The notes under the pieces are model-generated. The model did not search any database, was not told where the DNA came from, and was given only the letters and a program-made list of their open reading frames with translations. Made by a program: the position numbers and the translations under genes. From positions 44,475-108,474 of the forward strand of contig JBBDQU010000046.1 of the NCBI GenBank assembly GCA_040905865.1: a stretch of DNA of 64,000 bases, read 5' to 3'. The stretch is from Alphaproteobacteria bacterium. GTDB taxonomy: Bacteria; Pseudomonadota; Alphaproteobacteria; UBA8366; GCA-2717185. Positions 54,829-63,219 of the stretch are shown in pieces. The number at the start of each line of letters is the position of its first letter. The stretch's first letter is position 1.

Positions 54829-54894
54829 ATTTAAAGTGATAGAGCAGATTCAGGCGCCAGGATGGCGAGGATTTCCGAATACGGGGTTCCGCGA

Positions 54895-55785
54895 CTACCC
54901 CACGCGGGCGGGAATGATGGCCGGGATATCCGCGGCGGGCCGCATTTTCAGCAGGCAGTTGACCGAATTGTCGTCGAGATGCTGCGGTATCTCCTCGCAC
55001 CAGACGCGGAACGCGGTCAGGGCGTAGTTGCCGAACGAGGTAATCATGGCGACATCCGCCGCGTCATACCCCCGCGTCATCAGTACCCGGCCGATGCGCG
55101 GTGTGTTGTAGCGTGCATCGAAGGTGTGCCATTCGCCGTCCAGGAACGCCTCGAACCAGGCGCAGAAATCCCCGGCGCCGGCGGGCGGCACGCCGATATC
55201 GCCCAGGTACCCGCTGGCATAGCGCGCGGGAATATTCATTGCCCGGCACAGCGCGATGGACAGATGCGCGAAATCGCGGCACACGCCGGACTTTTCGACG
55301 AAAACCTCCTGCGCGGTCTTGGTGGGGCGCCCGAACTGATAGCCGAATGTCACATGATTGTGCACGAAGTCGCAGATCGCCTGCACCCGGGGCCAGCCTT
55401 CAGGCGTGTTGCCGAATATATTCCAGGCCCGGCCCACGAGTGCGTCGGATTCGCAATACCGGCTCGCCCTCAGATAGACCAGCGTTTCCGGCGGCAATTG
55501 CTCCACCGGAAGCTGCCGCGCTTCCGGAATAACCGGATCCGGCAGGCCATCGCTTTCCACGGCACAATCAGACCACAGTGTGAGCATGCCCGGCGGGGCG
55601 ACGATGCGGGACATCCGGTTGCCGAAAGCGTCAATATATTCGTTCACCAGGATTTGCGGCTCCGACTGTACCCGGTCGGAGCCGATGCGGCGCGCGCGGA
55701 AGCCGGAATGCGGCGACAGGGCCAGCGTCATGGGAACCGGCATGGTGCACTGTAGCGAAATCTCGAATCCAAAGCGAACGAGCAT
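54895..55785 (-). CDS. Bacterial transglutaminase-like cysteine peptidase family protein
   Basis: A 296-residue protein. The N-terminal bacterial transglutaminase-associated beta domain (about 1-110) is followed by the catalytic core with Cys169 in SGVCRDFAHL, His220 in GEWHTF and Asp223 in TFDARYN. No signal peptide. Proteins of this family are often next to circularly-permuted ATP-grasp genes, but none is here. ATG 55785; the longer in-frame extension to 56517 overlaps the divergent amidohydrolase gene and is shadow. Confidence 0.87.
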   Translation of the reverse strand: MLVRFGFEISLQCTMPVPMTLALSPHSGFRARRIGSDRVQSEPQILVNEYIDAFGNRMSRIVAPPGMLTLWSDCAVESDGLPDPVIPEARQLPVEQLPPETLVYLRASRYCESDALVGRAWNIFGNTPEGWPRVQAICDFVHNHVTFGYQFGRPTKTAQEVFVEKSGVCRDFAHLSIALCRAMNIPARYASGYLGDIGVPPAGAGDFCAWFEAFLDGEWHTFDARYNTPRIGRVLMTRGYDAADVAMITSFGNYALTAFRVWCEEIPQHLDDNSVNCLLKMRPAADIPAIIPARVG

Positions 55786-56013
55786 GCTGTTACCCTTGAT
55801 TTTGAGAGACTCACAGCTTCGACGGGCTTGCCTGTCTCGGTTAACGGGATAACGATTGGCCCCGGGCAAGGTTCCTGTACGGGCATATAAAAAACGTCGG
55901 CGCGGAGCGGGCAGTCGCGGCCATCGCCCTGGCGGCGAACGCGCTCCTCTGGACGCCGCCGCCGCGACCTGCTGCAATGGCGCAAAGCGGTTCAGCACGG
56001 AGAAACTCACGCC

Positions 56014-56850
56014 ATGGCCATCATCGATTCCCAGGTTCACGCCTATGAGCCGGACACGCCCGCCCGCCCCTGGGCCAATACCCCCAACTGGCCCGACCAT
56101 GTGACGGCCGACGAAATGGTGGCGGCGATGGATGCGGTCGGCGTCGACGGCGCGATCCTGGTGTCGCCCTTCGCCATGTACAGATACGACGCCAGCTACG
56201 CCATCCAGGTGCAGCAGGCCTATCCGGGCCGGTTCGGCATCGTCAAGCCGGTCGACCCCGGCGACCCGGCGGTGGACGAGGTCGTCGCCGACTGGAAGCG
56301 GACCCCGGGCACGGTCGGCATCCGCATCATGATGCCGAAGGAATCGGGCTACCGGGCGAGCGACCCGGGCATCGCCAATGTCGCGCGCGCGGCGGCGCGG
56401 CACGATTTTCCCGTCAACGTACTGTTCTGGGACAATCTGGAGAACGGCACGGCGCTGATCGACGCCTATCCGCAAACGCGCTTTGTCATCGACCACATGG
56501 CCATCGCGCAGCCGCATGAGCCGCCCGCCCCGGCGGAGCCCTGGAAGGACCTGCCGGCGGTGCTGGATCTTGCGAAACGCGACAACGCGGTCATCAAGGT
56601 CAGCGGCGCCGGCACCCTGTCGAAGGCGGGCTACCCCTATCCGGATATCTGGGACCCGCTGGCGCGCATTTTCGACGCCTGGGGCTTCGAGCGCTGCCTG
56701 TGGGGCACGGACTGGACCCGCGCCTTCGCCAACCTCACCTATGCGCAGGGCGTCGACCCCTTCCGCGCGACCGACCGCCTGAGCGACAGCGAACGCGCCA
56801 TGCTGATGGGCGGGGCCTGCGCGAAAACCTACGGCTGGACGCCGTCATAA
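56014..56850 (+). CDS. Amidohydrolase-2 family TIM-barrel hydrolase, tandem copy 1
   Basis: A 278-residue metal-dependent hydrolase-like protein (2-pyrone-4,6-dicarboxylate hydrolase relatives). The start AIIDSQVHAYE has QxH where the canonical family has HxH. FVIDHMAIAQP provides the second metal histidine, and WGTDWTRAF the C-terminal aspartate. ATG 56014. The next gene is a close paralogue. Substrate unknown. Confidence 0.86.
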   Translation: MAIIDSQVHAYEPDTPARPWANTPNWPDHVTADEMVAAMDAVGVDGAILVSPFAMYRYDASYAIQVQQAYPGRFGIVKPVDPGDPAVDEVVADWKRTPGTVGIRIMMPKESGYRASDPGIANVARAAARHDFPVNVLFWDNLENGTALIDAYPQTRFVIDHMAIAQPHEPPAPAEPWKDLPAVLDLAKRDNAVIKVSGAGTLSKAGYPYPDIWDPLARIFDAWGFERCLWGTDWTRAFANLTYAQGVDPFRATDRLSDSERAMLMGGACAKTYGWTPS

Positions 56851-56946
56851 GCGGAACCGGGTTTCGGGATCGCGGCTTCCGCTGGACGCGGCGGGCGCGA
56901 CCTGCTGCAATAGGGAAAATCCGTTTGATCCAGAAGGAAACGACCG

Positions 56947-57783
56947 ATGCCGATTATCGATTCCCAGGTCCATGTCTATGAGGCCAACACGCCGCAACGC
57001 CCGTGGCATTCGGTGCCGAACTGGCCGGACCATGTGATCGGCGACGAAATGGTGGCGGCGATGGACAGGGTCGGCGTCGACGGCGCGATCTTCATCTCCG
57101 CCTTTTCCATGTACCGGTACGACGCCAGCTACGCGGTCGAGGTGCAGAAGGCGCATCCGGGGCGGTTCGCGCTGGTCAAGCCGGTCGACCCGGACGATCC
57201 GGCGGTGGGCGATGTCATCGCCGACTGGAAGAAGACCCCCGGCACGGTCGGCATCCGCATCATGATGACGAAGGAAGCGGGGCGCGACCCCGCCGATCCG
57301 GGGCTGGACCGTATCGCGCGCGAGGCCGTGAAACACGATTTCCCGGTCAACATGCTGTGCTGGGACAATGTCGACAACGGCATCGCAATCGTCGACCGGC
57401 ACCCGGACACCCGCTTCATCATCGACCATATGGCGATCCTGCAGCCGCGCACCCCGCCGGCCCCGGCCGAGCCCTGGAAGGACCTGCCGAAGGTGCTGGA
57501 GCTGGCCAGACGCCCGAACGCGGTGATCAAGGTCAGCGGCGCCTGCACCCTGTCGAAACAGCCCTATCCGTTCGACGATATCTGGGACCCGCTGGCCCGC
57601 ATCTTCGACGCCTGGGGCTTCGAGCGCTGCCTGTGGGGCACGGACTGGACCCGCGCCTTCGCGGTCGTCAACTACGAACAGGCGGTCGAACCCTTCCGCA
57701 TGACCGACCGGCTGTCCGACAGCGAGCGCGCCATGCTGATGGGCGGCGCCACGGCGAAGACCTATCGATGGGAACCCTCATAA
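56947..57783 (+). CDS. Amidohydrolase-2 family TIM-barrel hydrolase, tandem copy 2
   Basis: A 278-residue paralogue of the preceding gene; the two align end to end with no gaps and share most residues (MVAAMD-VGVDGAI, SMYRYDASYA, DLSDSERAMLMGG). It also has DSQVH in place of DxHxH. The leaders share CGCGACCTGCTGCAAT (near 55963 and 56897), so the duplication includes upstream DNA. ATG 56947 has GAAGGAAA upstream. Confidence 0.86.
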   Translation: MPIIDSQVHVYEANTPQRPWHSVPNWPDHVIGDEMVAAMDRVGVDGAIFISAFSMYRYDASYAVEVQKAHPGRFALVKPVDPDDPAVGDVIADWKKTPGTVGIRIMMTKEAGRDPADPGLDRIAREAVKHDFPVNMLCWDNVDNGIAIVDRHPDTRFIIDHMAILQPRTPPAPAEPWKDLPKVLELARRPNAVIKVSGACTLSKQPYPFDDIWDPLARIFDAWGFERCLWGTDWTRAFAVVNYEQAVEPFRMTDRLSDSERAMLMGGATAKTYRWEPS

Positions 57784-57820
57784 CCGCCGGGCGCATGGCC
57801 GTTCCCCCGGGACGCCGGTC

Positions 57821-58117
57821 ATGAGGGACAGGATGTGGTTCAACCCGCGCAACCGGGCGAACGCGTCGAGCGCGCTGGTCGGGGTTGCGCTGCTCTATAC
57901 GATCTGGATCGAGAGCGCGCTCATGGTCGCCGGGCTGGTGATCGTGAACTGCTTCCTCGCCTCGTTCCACAAATGCCCGAAATGCCGGGAGATGGTCGGG
58001 CGCAACTATCTGGGCTACTGGACGCCCTACGTGCCGGCGAAATGCCGGAGCTGCGGTTGCGACCTGACCGACCCGGAATCATATGAACCCGAACCGAAGC
58101 CGGATCAGGCGACGTAA
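57821..58117 (+). CDS. Small membrane protein with a zinc-ribbon-like tail
   Basis: A 98-residue protein, no family recognised. Residues about 17-43 form one hydrophobic segment (SALVGVALLYTIW, ALMVAGLVIVNCFLA). The C-terminal part has CPKCREM and CRSCGCDL, two CxxC pairs about 22 residues apart, as in a zinc ribbon. It ends overlapping the leader of the aldo/keto reductase gene. Confidence 0.7.
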   Translation: MRDRMWFNPRNRANASSALVGVALLYTIWIESALMVAGLVIVNCFLASFHKCPKCREMVGRNYLGYWTPYVPAKCRSCGCDLTDPESYEPEPKPDQAT

Positions 58118-58139
58118 TTTCAACACCAGGAGACACGAC

Positions 58140-59126
58140 ATGAAGATGAACACATTCGGCCGCACGGGCCTCGAGGTATCGCTGCTGACCTTCGGCTGCG
58201 GCGCGGTCGGCGGGCTGATGACCAGGGGCGACCCGAAGGACCAGGCCAACGCCGTCGCCTGGGCGCGCGACCACGGCGTCAATTTCTTCGACACCGCCGC
58301 GTCCTACGGCAATGGCGCGTCGGAAACCAATCTCGGCCGCATCCTGGGCGGCAGCAGCGAAGGGATCGTCGTCAGCACCAAGTTCGGCCTGTCCGCCGAG
58401 GACCTGAAGGACGCCGCGAAATCGTCCCGCGCCTCGCTGGAGGCCAGCCTGAAGCGGCTGAACCTGGACCATGTCGATATCTTCCAGTTGCACAACACGC
58501 CGGGCGGCCCGGAGGACGACGCCAATATCACCCTCGACCAGGTGATGAACGATGTCGTGCCCGCCTTCGAGAAACTGCGCGACGAGGGCAAGACCCGCTT
58601 CATCGGCTTCACCGCCAAGGGCCGGACGGACGATCTGCACAGGATCGTCGAATCGGGGAAATTCGACAGCGCCCAGGTGTTCTACAACATGCTGGTCCCC
58701 TCGGCGGGCGAGCCCGTGCCGGCGAACTACCCGGCGCAGGATTACCGGGAACTGCTCGGCCTGTGCAAAAAGCACGGCGTCGGCGTCTACGGCGTGCGGG
58801 TGCTGGCCGGCGGCGCCCTGTCGGGCAGCGAAGAACGCCACCCGCTCGGCACGCCGACCGTCGCCCCCATCGGCTCGAAGACCGACTACGCGACCGATGT
58901 GCAGCGCGCGCTGAAGTTCAAGCCGCTGGTCGCGGCCGGCCACGCCGCCAGCCTGCCGGAACTGGCGATCCGCTACGTGATCTCCAACCCGGACCTGCCG
59001 ACGGTCGAGGTCGGCATCGCCACCTTCGACGAATTCAAAAAGGCCTATGACGCGATCGAAAAAGGCCCGCTGCCGCAGGCGGTGCTGGACGAGATCCGGA
59101 CGATCCAGAAGGGGTTTGCGGCGTAG
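58140..59126 (+). CDS. Aldo/keto reductase
   Basis: A 328-residue AKR. The catalytic tetrad is visible: Asp51 and Tyr56 (FFDTAASYGNG), Lys81 (VVSTKFG) and His118 (IFQLHN). It starts with MKMNTFGRTGLEVS at ATG 58140, with AGGAG eleven bases upstream. NADPH-dependent reduction of an aldehyde or ketone is expected; the natural substrate is not known. Confidence 0.9.
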   Translation: MKMNTFGRTGLEVSLLTFGCGAVGGLMTRGDPKDQANAVAWARDHGVNFFDTAASYGNGASETNLGRILGGSSEGIVVSTKFGLSAEDLKDAAKSSRASLEASLKRLNLDHVDIFQLHNTPGGPEDDANITLDQVMNDVVPAFEKLRDEGKTRFIGFTAKGRTDDLHRIVESGKFDSAQVFYNMLVPSAGEPVPANYPAQDYRELLGLCKKHGVGVYGVRVLAGGALSGSEERHPLGTPTVAPIGSKTDYATDVQRALKFKPLVAAGHAASLPELAIRYVISNPDLPTVEVGIATFDEFKKAYDAIEKGPLPQAVLDEIRTIQKGFAA

Positions 59127-59137
59127 CGGTTGCGCCG

Positions 59138-59164
59138 TGGATCCCGCATCGAGTGCGGGATGAC
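59138..59164. repeat. REP-like palindrome, orientation 1
   Basis: TGGATCCCGCATCGAGTGCG-GGATGAC, a short hairpin unit, right after the reductase stop. An inverted copy stands at 59225-59251 and the two can pair across 60 bp. The gap 59127-59443 otherwise holds only a possible coding remnant (59265-59357). Confidence 0.75.
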
Positions 59165-59224
59165 GGACGGAGAATGCGCGGGAAACCGCCGGAGAATGAC
59201 GCTACCCGTCCCGGCAACGCTACT

Positions 59225-59251
59225 GTCATCCCGCACGTGATGCGGGATCCA
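59225..59251. repeat. REP-like palindrome, orientation 2
   Basis: GTCATCCCGCACGTGATGCG-GGATCCA, the reverse complement of the unit at 59138-59164 apart from the loop (CGTGA against TCGAG). This pair is of the type often seen in alphaproteobacterial intergenic regions. Confidence 0.75.
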
Positions 59252-59443
59252 GTCGCCGTGGCGGACGCCGCCGCCGCGCGAGGATATCGACCGGGCGCTG
59301 AGCGGCCTCGCCGGCCATATGCGCAACCGGGACGAAGCCCCGGCGGGCCACCGATAGACGCCCGGCCGCAACGCACTATATAGAGCATCAGGACACGGCG
59401 GCCGCAGCGGCGGCCGGTCGCACGAATATCGGGAGGAAACGGA

Positions 59444-59953
59444 ATGGCGCAGGAACGCGCGGTACTGGCGGGCGGCTGCTTCTGGGGCATGCAGGACCTG
59501 ATCCGCAGGCTGCCGGGGGTCGAAAGGACCCGCGTCGGCTATACGGGCGGCGAGGTGAAGAACGCCACCTACCGCAACCACGGCAACCATGCCGAGGGGA
59601 TCGAGATTTTCTTCGACCCGGCGAAAATATCCTACCGCGAACTGCTGGAATTCTTCTTCCAGATCCACGACCCCTCGACGCCGAACCGGCAGGGCAACGA
59701 CCGGGGACCGTCCTACCGCTCCGCGATCTACTACGTGGACGAGGCGCAGAAACAGGTGGCGCTGGACACCATCGCCGATGTGAACGAAAGCGGCATCTGG
59801 CCCGGAAAAGTCGTCACCGAGGTGGAACCGGTGGGCGATTTCTGGGAAGCGGAACCGGAACACCAGGACTACCTGGAACGCTATCCCAACGGCTACACCT
59901 GCCACTTCCCGCGCCCCGACTGGGTCCTCCCCCGGCGCCACGCGGCGGAATAG
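59444..59953 (+). CDS. msrA: Peptide-methionine (S)-S-oxide reductase MsrA
   Basis: A 169-residue MsrA that repairs oxidised methionine. The active-site motif GGCFWG is at 10-15 with catalytic Cys12; [17 protein letters not shown] and a likely recycling cysteine in GYTCHF near residue 152 are present. It starts right after GGGAGGAAACGG. Length is normal. Confidence 0.94.
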   Translation: MAQERAVLAGGCFWGMQDLIRRLPGVERTRVGYTGGEVKNATYRNHGNHAEGIEIFFDPAKISYRELLEFFFQIHDPSTPNRQGNDRGPSYRSAIYYVDEAQKQVALDTIADVNESGIWPGKVVTEVEPVGDFWEAEPEHQDYLERYPNGYTCHFPRPDWVLPRRHAAE

Positions 59954-59983
59954 GCCTCAAAATAGAGTTCCCCTCAAAGCGGA

Positions 59984-60128
59984 CCCTCTCCTCCCGGGAG
60001 GAGAGGGCAGGGTGAGGAGGGAAACGGGGCGTAGACAGCTGGCACGCAAACCATTGCCATCAGCGTAGCGCACCCCTCATCCCGACCCTGAAACTGCTTT
60101 GCGGCAGTTTCAGCCCCTCAATGAGGGG
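59984..60128. repeat. Two hairpin elements downstream of msrA
   Basis: A perfect 24-bp palindrome CCCTCTCCTCCC-GGGAGGAGAGGG (59984-60007), then CCCCTCAT-ATGAGGGG (60073-60080 with 60121-60128) enclosing CTGAAACTGC-GCAGTTTCAG (60087-60112). They fill the 220-bp space to the convergent dioxygenase gene and may stop transcription from both sides. Confidence 0.65.
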
Positions 60129-60173
60129 CGAGGGGGCCGCTATCGTGTTCGGCGCTGCCGCTGACCCCCGCCC

Positions 60174-61232
60174 CTACCGGATCACCTCATACCCCACCAG
60201 CCCCGGCACGCGGCCCGGCTGGTGGTCGATGCCCATGCGGCCGCCGCGATTCTCGAACGCCTGCATCTCGGGCTTCATCACCCGGGGCGGGTCGCCCTGC
60301 AGCCATATCCGCAGCAGCAGGCGGCGGCGCTCGAATTCCGGCCAGTCCTCGAACGCCGTGCGCGAATGCAGGATTTCGTAGTTGTTCACATAGACCGCCT
60401 CGCCCGGTTCGGTGCGCAAATCGAAGCGTTCGCCCTCGCGCAGCGCGGCCTCCTGGAAGAAATCGAGGGCGGCGCGTTCCAGCGGCGTCATCTCGCGGCC
60501 CAGGCCGTGCACCCCGGCGAAGATGCCCTCGGTGGAATACCGGCAGCTCACGATGCCGTCGCGCCGCGAGAACACCGGCACGTTATAGGGCGAGATCGGC
60601 GCCTGGCCGTCGGCCTCCTCGCCGCGCCGGTGATAGGGGAAGCCCCTTTCCAGCACCGGCAGGTATTCGGGATGCTCGCGCCGGATGATGTCGTAAACGC
60701 GCAGCGAGGAGGCGAACACATTCTCGCCGCCGCTCTTCGACTGCCGCACGCAGAGCAGCCCGACCAGTTCGGCGGAATCGCAATGCATCACCAGTTCCCG
60801 CGCGCTCTGGTAGCCGCGCCCGGGGATGCCGCGCGCCGGGTCGCTTTTGTCCGTCACATGGCCCATCAGGTCGCCGCGCGCGCTCTGCGACACCGCGTCG
60901 CCCCAATGGGCGCCGACGCCCCAGTAGATGCACTCGATTTCCTCCAGCGGATAATCCGCCACCGGAAACCCCGCCAGCACCAGCACGCCCGGCCCGGTTT
61001 TCAGTTCATGCAGCGCATCGGCGAGGAACCCGTCCAGCGCCGGATGCGAGAAATCCGCCTTCGTGACCTGCGAAAACGCCAGCCCCCGCGCGCGGATGCC
61101 GGCCATCACCTCGGCGATCGCGTCAAGCTGCGGCGCGCCGAACCGCATGGTGATCCCCGCCTTCGTCAGGTCCCGCCCCGACCAGCCCGACCGGTGAAGG
61201 GTCAGCCCCGCCGCTTCCTGCACGTCGCTCAT
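60174..61232 (-). CDS. TauD/TfdA family 2-oxoglutarate-dependent dioxygenase
   Basis: A 352-residue Fe(II)/2-OG oxygenase. The iron ligands are His150 and Asp152 (VMHCDSAELVG) and the distal His in YEILHSRTAFED, with the 2-OG-binding Arg in RRLLLRIWL. ATG 61232 has GGAGGCAGG upstream. Such enzymes hydroxylate sulfonates, betaines or other substrates; the natural one is unknown. It is the last host-like gene before the AT-rich segment. Confidence 0.87.
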   Translation of the reverse strand: MSDVQEAAGLTLHRSGWSGRDLTKAGITMRFGAPQLDAIAEVMAGIRARGLAFSQVTKADFSHPALDGFLADALHELKTGPGVLVLAGFPVADYPLEEIECIYWGVGAHWGDAVSQSARGDLMGHVTDKSDPARGIPGRGYQSARELVMHCDSAELVGLLCVRQSKSGGENVFASSLRVYDIIRREHPEYLPVLERGFPYHRRGEEADGQAPISPYNVPVFSRRDGIVSCRYSTEGIFAGVHGLGREMTPLERAALDFFQEAALREGERFDLRTEPGEAVYVNNYEILHSRTAFEDWPEFERRRLLLRIWLQGDPPRVMKPEMQAFENRGGRMGIDHQPGRVPGLVGYEVIR

Positions 61233-61431
61233 CCTGCCTGCCTCCTCTTCGAAGTCATTCGCCGATGCCGGGCACCAGCCTATCCCCGCCGCGCGATGGT
61301 GGCAATCGGGGGTGCGGCGCATCTGCCCCGATAATCCATGCCCGGCGGCGGAAATCTGACGCGAAAACCATGCCATTGGTTGCAAATACCGTTACAGTAC
61401 CACGGGGATCACCAGCGGGGATGGCAAGGGC

Positions 61432-61728
61432 ATGGCGGACGCCGAGGCGTTTATCGCCTATTGGAGCGAGGCCGGAGGCACGGAACGGTCGAACTACACG
61501 CGATTTCTGGACAACCTGTGCAAGTTGATCGGCGTCGATGTTCCGGGCAGGTCGTCCGACGCCGCTCGCCGGACGGACTACGAATACGAACGGCAGGTCA
61601 TCCGCCACCCGCGCGACGGCACGACCACGCCCAACTACATCAACCTGTACCGGCGCGGCTGCTTCGTGCTGGATAAGTATTACCGAATTTTTATTCGATT
61701 AGCAGCAAGGAAAATTAATACAAAATAA
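61432..61728 (+). pseudogene. Truncated MmeI/type IIG-like DNA methyltransferase N-terminus
   Basis: Residues 1-82 match the N-terminus of MmeI/YeeA-like DNA methyltransferases (AFIAYWSEAGGTERSNYTRF, LCKLIGVDVPG, DYEYERQVI, INLYRRGCFVLD), whose next residues would be E-KQ. After FVLD (about 61675) the sequence turns AT-rich (KYYRIFIRLAARKINTK) and stops at 61728. The gene is cut at this point. The remaining part of a protein that normally exceeds 900 residues is missing. Confidence 0.8.
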
Positions 61729-61772
61729 TAACTATTCTGAATTTTAGTGTAAAAAAGCGGGCTCTAAAAGAC

Positions 61773-62858
61773 ATGAAGAGAATTTCAGAAGACGAAAAAA
61801 GGCACCGAAAAATAATTCAAAGGCGAAGAGAAAAAAGAAATAGAGTCTCTCAAAGGAAAAAATTATACTTAAGGAAATACTCTAAACCTCTTCCGAGAAA
61901 AATTTCTTCTAATCGTTCACAGCCGATATTTATCGATGTTCCTACGTTCTTAAGTCTTTCGGAAAATTACGACGAAACATTACAATTTTTTAATGAACTG
62001 CGAAACTTTGGTGTGCTTCAGGGAAAAAATATTCACATAAATTTTTCAAAATTACGAACTATTAGACCAGGCGCTGCGTTAGTGTTAGCAGCGGAAATAG
62101 ATAGATGGCGGCGGTCCAAGAATATAAAACCTAGACTACATCGCCCAAAATTCTGGAATAAAGAAGTTCGGCGCTTGCTAAATGAAATGGGTTTATTCGA
62201 TCTCATTGACGTTGCGAATCCACCGGAAACTCGGTCAACACGTGGCCGACAAAGGTTTATCCGATTCCAATCTGCTGACCAGGCAATTGGAGCGATGGCA
62301 AAGGAGCTTAGACTTAGCCTAGAACAAATTGTCGGTGTCGTGGCAAGGCACACGGAATTATATGGCGCACTAATAGAAGCGATGAAAAATACTAATCAAC
62401 ATGCCTATCCAGAGGGTGAAGATTATGATTTTCCTATCGAACGGAACCGTTGGTGGATGTGTGGAGCCTTTGATGGAGATAGCGAAAAATTAACGATTAT
62501 GTTTTATGATCAAGGTGTTGGTATCCCTTTCACGCTACCCAGAATTCATACCATCGAGAAAGTTCGCGAATTTTTGGCCGGATTTGGCCTTCCGGTTGAG
62601 AGCGACGCAGCGCTCATAAAAGCAGCTTTACACGTTGGGCGTTCACGCAGCGGGCTGTCCAATCGCGGTAATGGTCTTCCTCAAATACGTGGATACGTAC
62701 AAACTGGGCAAGACGATCGAATACGGATATTGAGTGGGCGTGGAGAATACATATATATGTCAGACGGTCGTGAGTCTATGGACGACAAGCACGCACCGTT
62801 AGGCGGCACTCTAATTCAATGGGAAATCAGCTCCGCAGGTCCAACGGAGGTAAGGTAA
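61773..62858 (+). CDS. GHKL-type ATPase with N-terminal STAS-like region
   Basis: A 361-residue protein. The first 45 residues are very basic. Residues about 50-145 resemble a STAS fold (FFNELRNFG, HINFSKLRTIRPGAAL). From about 195 there is a Bergerat ATPase: N box with E202, N206 and H210 (EAMKNTNQHAY), G1 box D246-G248-G250 (YDQGVGIP), and GNGLPQI at 300-306 and GGTLIQW. It looks like a SpoIIAB/RsbW-like kinase. The next gene starts in its stop codon (TAATG). The DNA is strongly AT-rich. Confidence 0.75.
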   Translation: MKRISEDEKRHRKIIQRRREKRNRVSQRKKLYLRKYSKPLPRKISSNRSQPIFIDVPTFLSLSENYDETLQFFNELRNFGVLQGKNIHINFSKLRTIRPGAALVLAAEIDRWRRSKNIKPRLHRPKFWNKEVRRLLNEMGLFDLIDVANPPETRSTRGRQRFIRFQSADQAIGAMAKELRLSLEQIVGVVARHTELYGALIEAMKNTNQHAYPEGEDYDFPIERNRWWMCGAFDGDSEKLTIMFYDQGVGIPFTLPRIHTIEKVREFLAGFGLPVESDAALIKAALHVGRSRSGLSNRGNGLPQIRGYVQTGQDDRIRILSGRGEYIYMSDGRESMDDKHAPLGGTLIQWEISSAGPTEVR

Positions 62859-63190
62859 TGAAAAAATTGAAAATATCGACTGATTTTTCGGATACCCCGG
62901 GCGCGCGGTATGAGACCGATGGGCCATTCAGTGGTGAAGTGTTCAGAAAAGACTTTTTGTTGCCCGCACTTGAGGGCACTGAAGGGGTTGAAATTGATCT
63001 TAATGACGTTGAGGGCTTTGGGTCTTCTTTCCTAGAAGAGGCATTTGGAGGCTTAGTACGATCAGATGGCTATAAAGCGGACGAGCTTTTAAGGAGGCTT
63101 AAGTTTAAGAGTTTGGACGCAGTGTATATAGATCAAATTACTCGTTATATTAGAAATGCGCAGCCGATGAAAGAGAATCTTTCTACATAA
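62858..63190 (+). CDS. STAS-like (DUF4325) protein
   Basis: A 110-residue protein with EIDLNDVEGFGSSFLEEAFGG at residues 45-65, the DUF4325 STAS-like signature. Ser56/Ser57 sit where SpoIIAA-type antagonists carry the phosphorylated serine. ATG 62858 has GGAGGTAAGG upstream and overlaps the ATPase stop by one base. I infer it is the partner and possible substrate of the ATPase. Confidence 0.8.
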   Translation: MKKLKISTDFSDTPGARYETDGPFSGEVFRKDFLLPALEGTEGVEIDLNDVEGFGSSFLEEAFGGLVRSDGYKADELLRRLKFKSLDAVYIDQITRYIRNAQPMKENLST

Positions 63191-63219
63191 TTACCTACTT
63201 ACGATTGTCCGAGGTGAAT

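Noticed and set aside
55786..56517. Upstream in-frame extension of the transglutaminase gene
   Set aside because: It overlaps the divergent amidohydrolase gene and contains no transglutaminase-family sequence.
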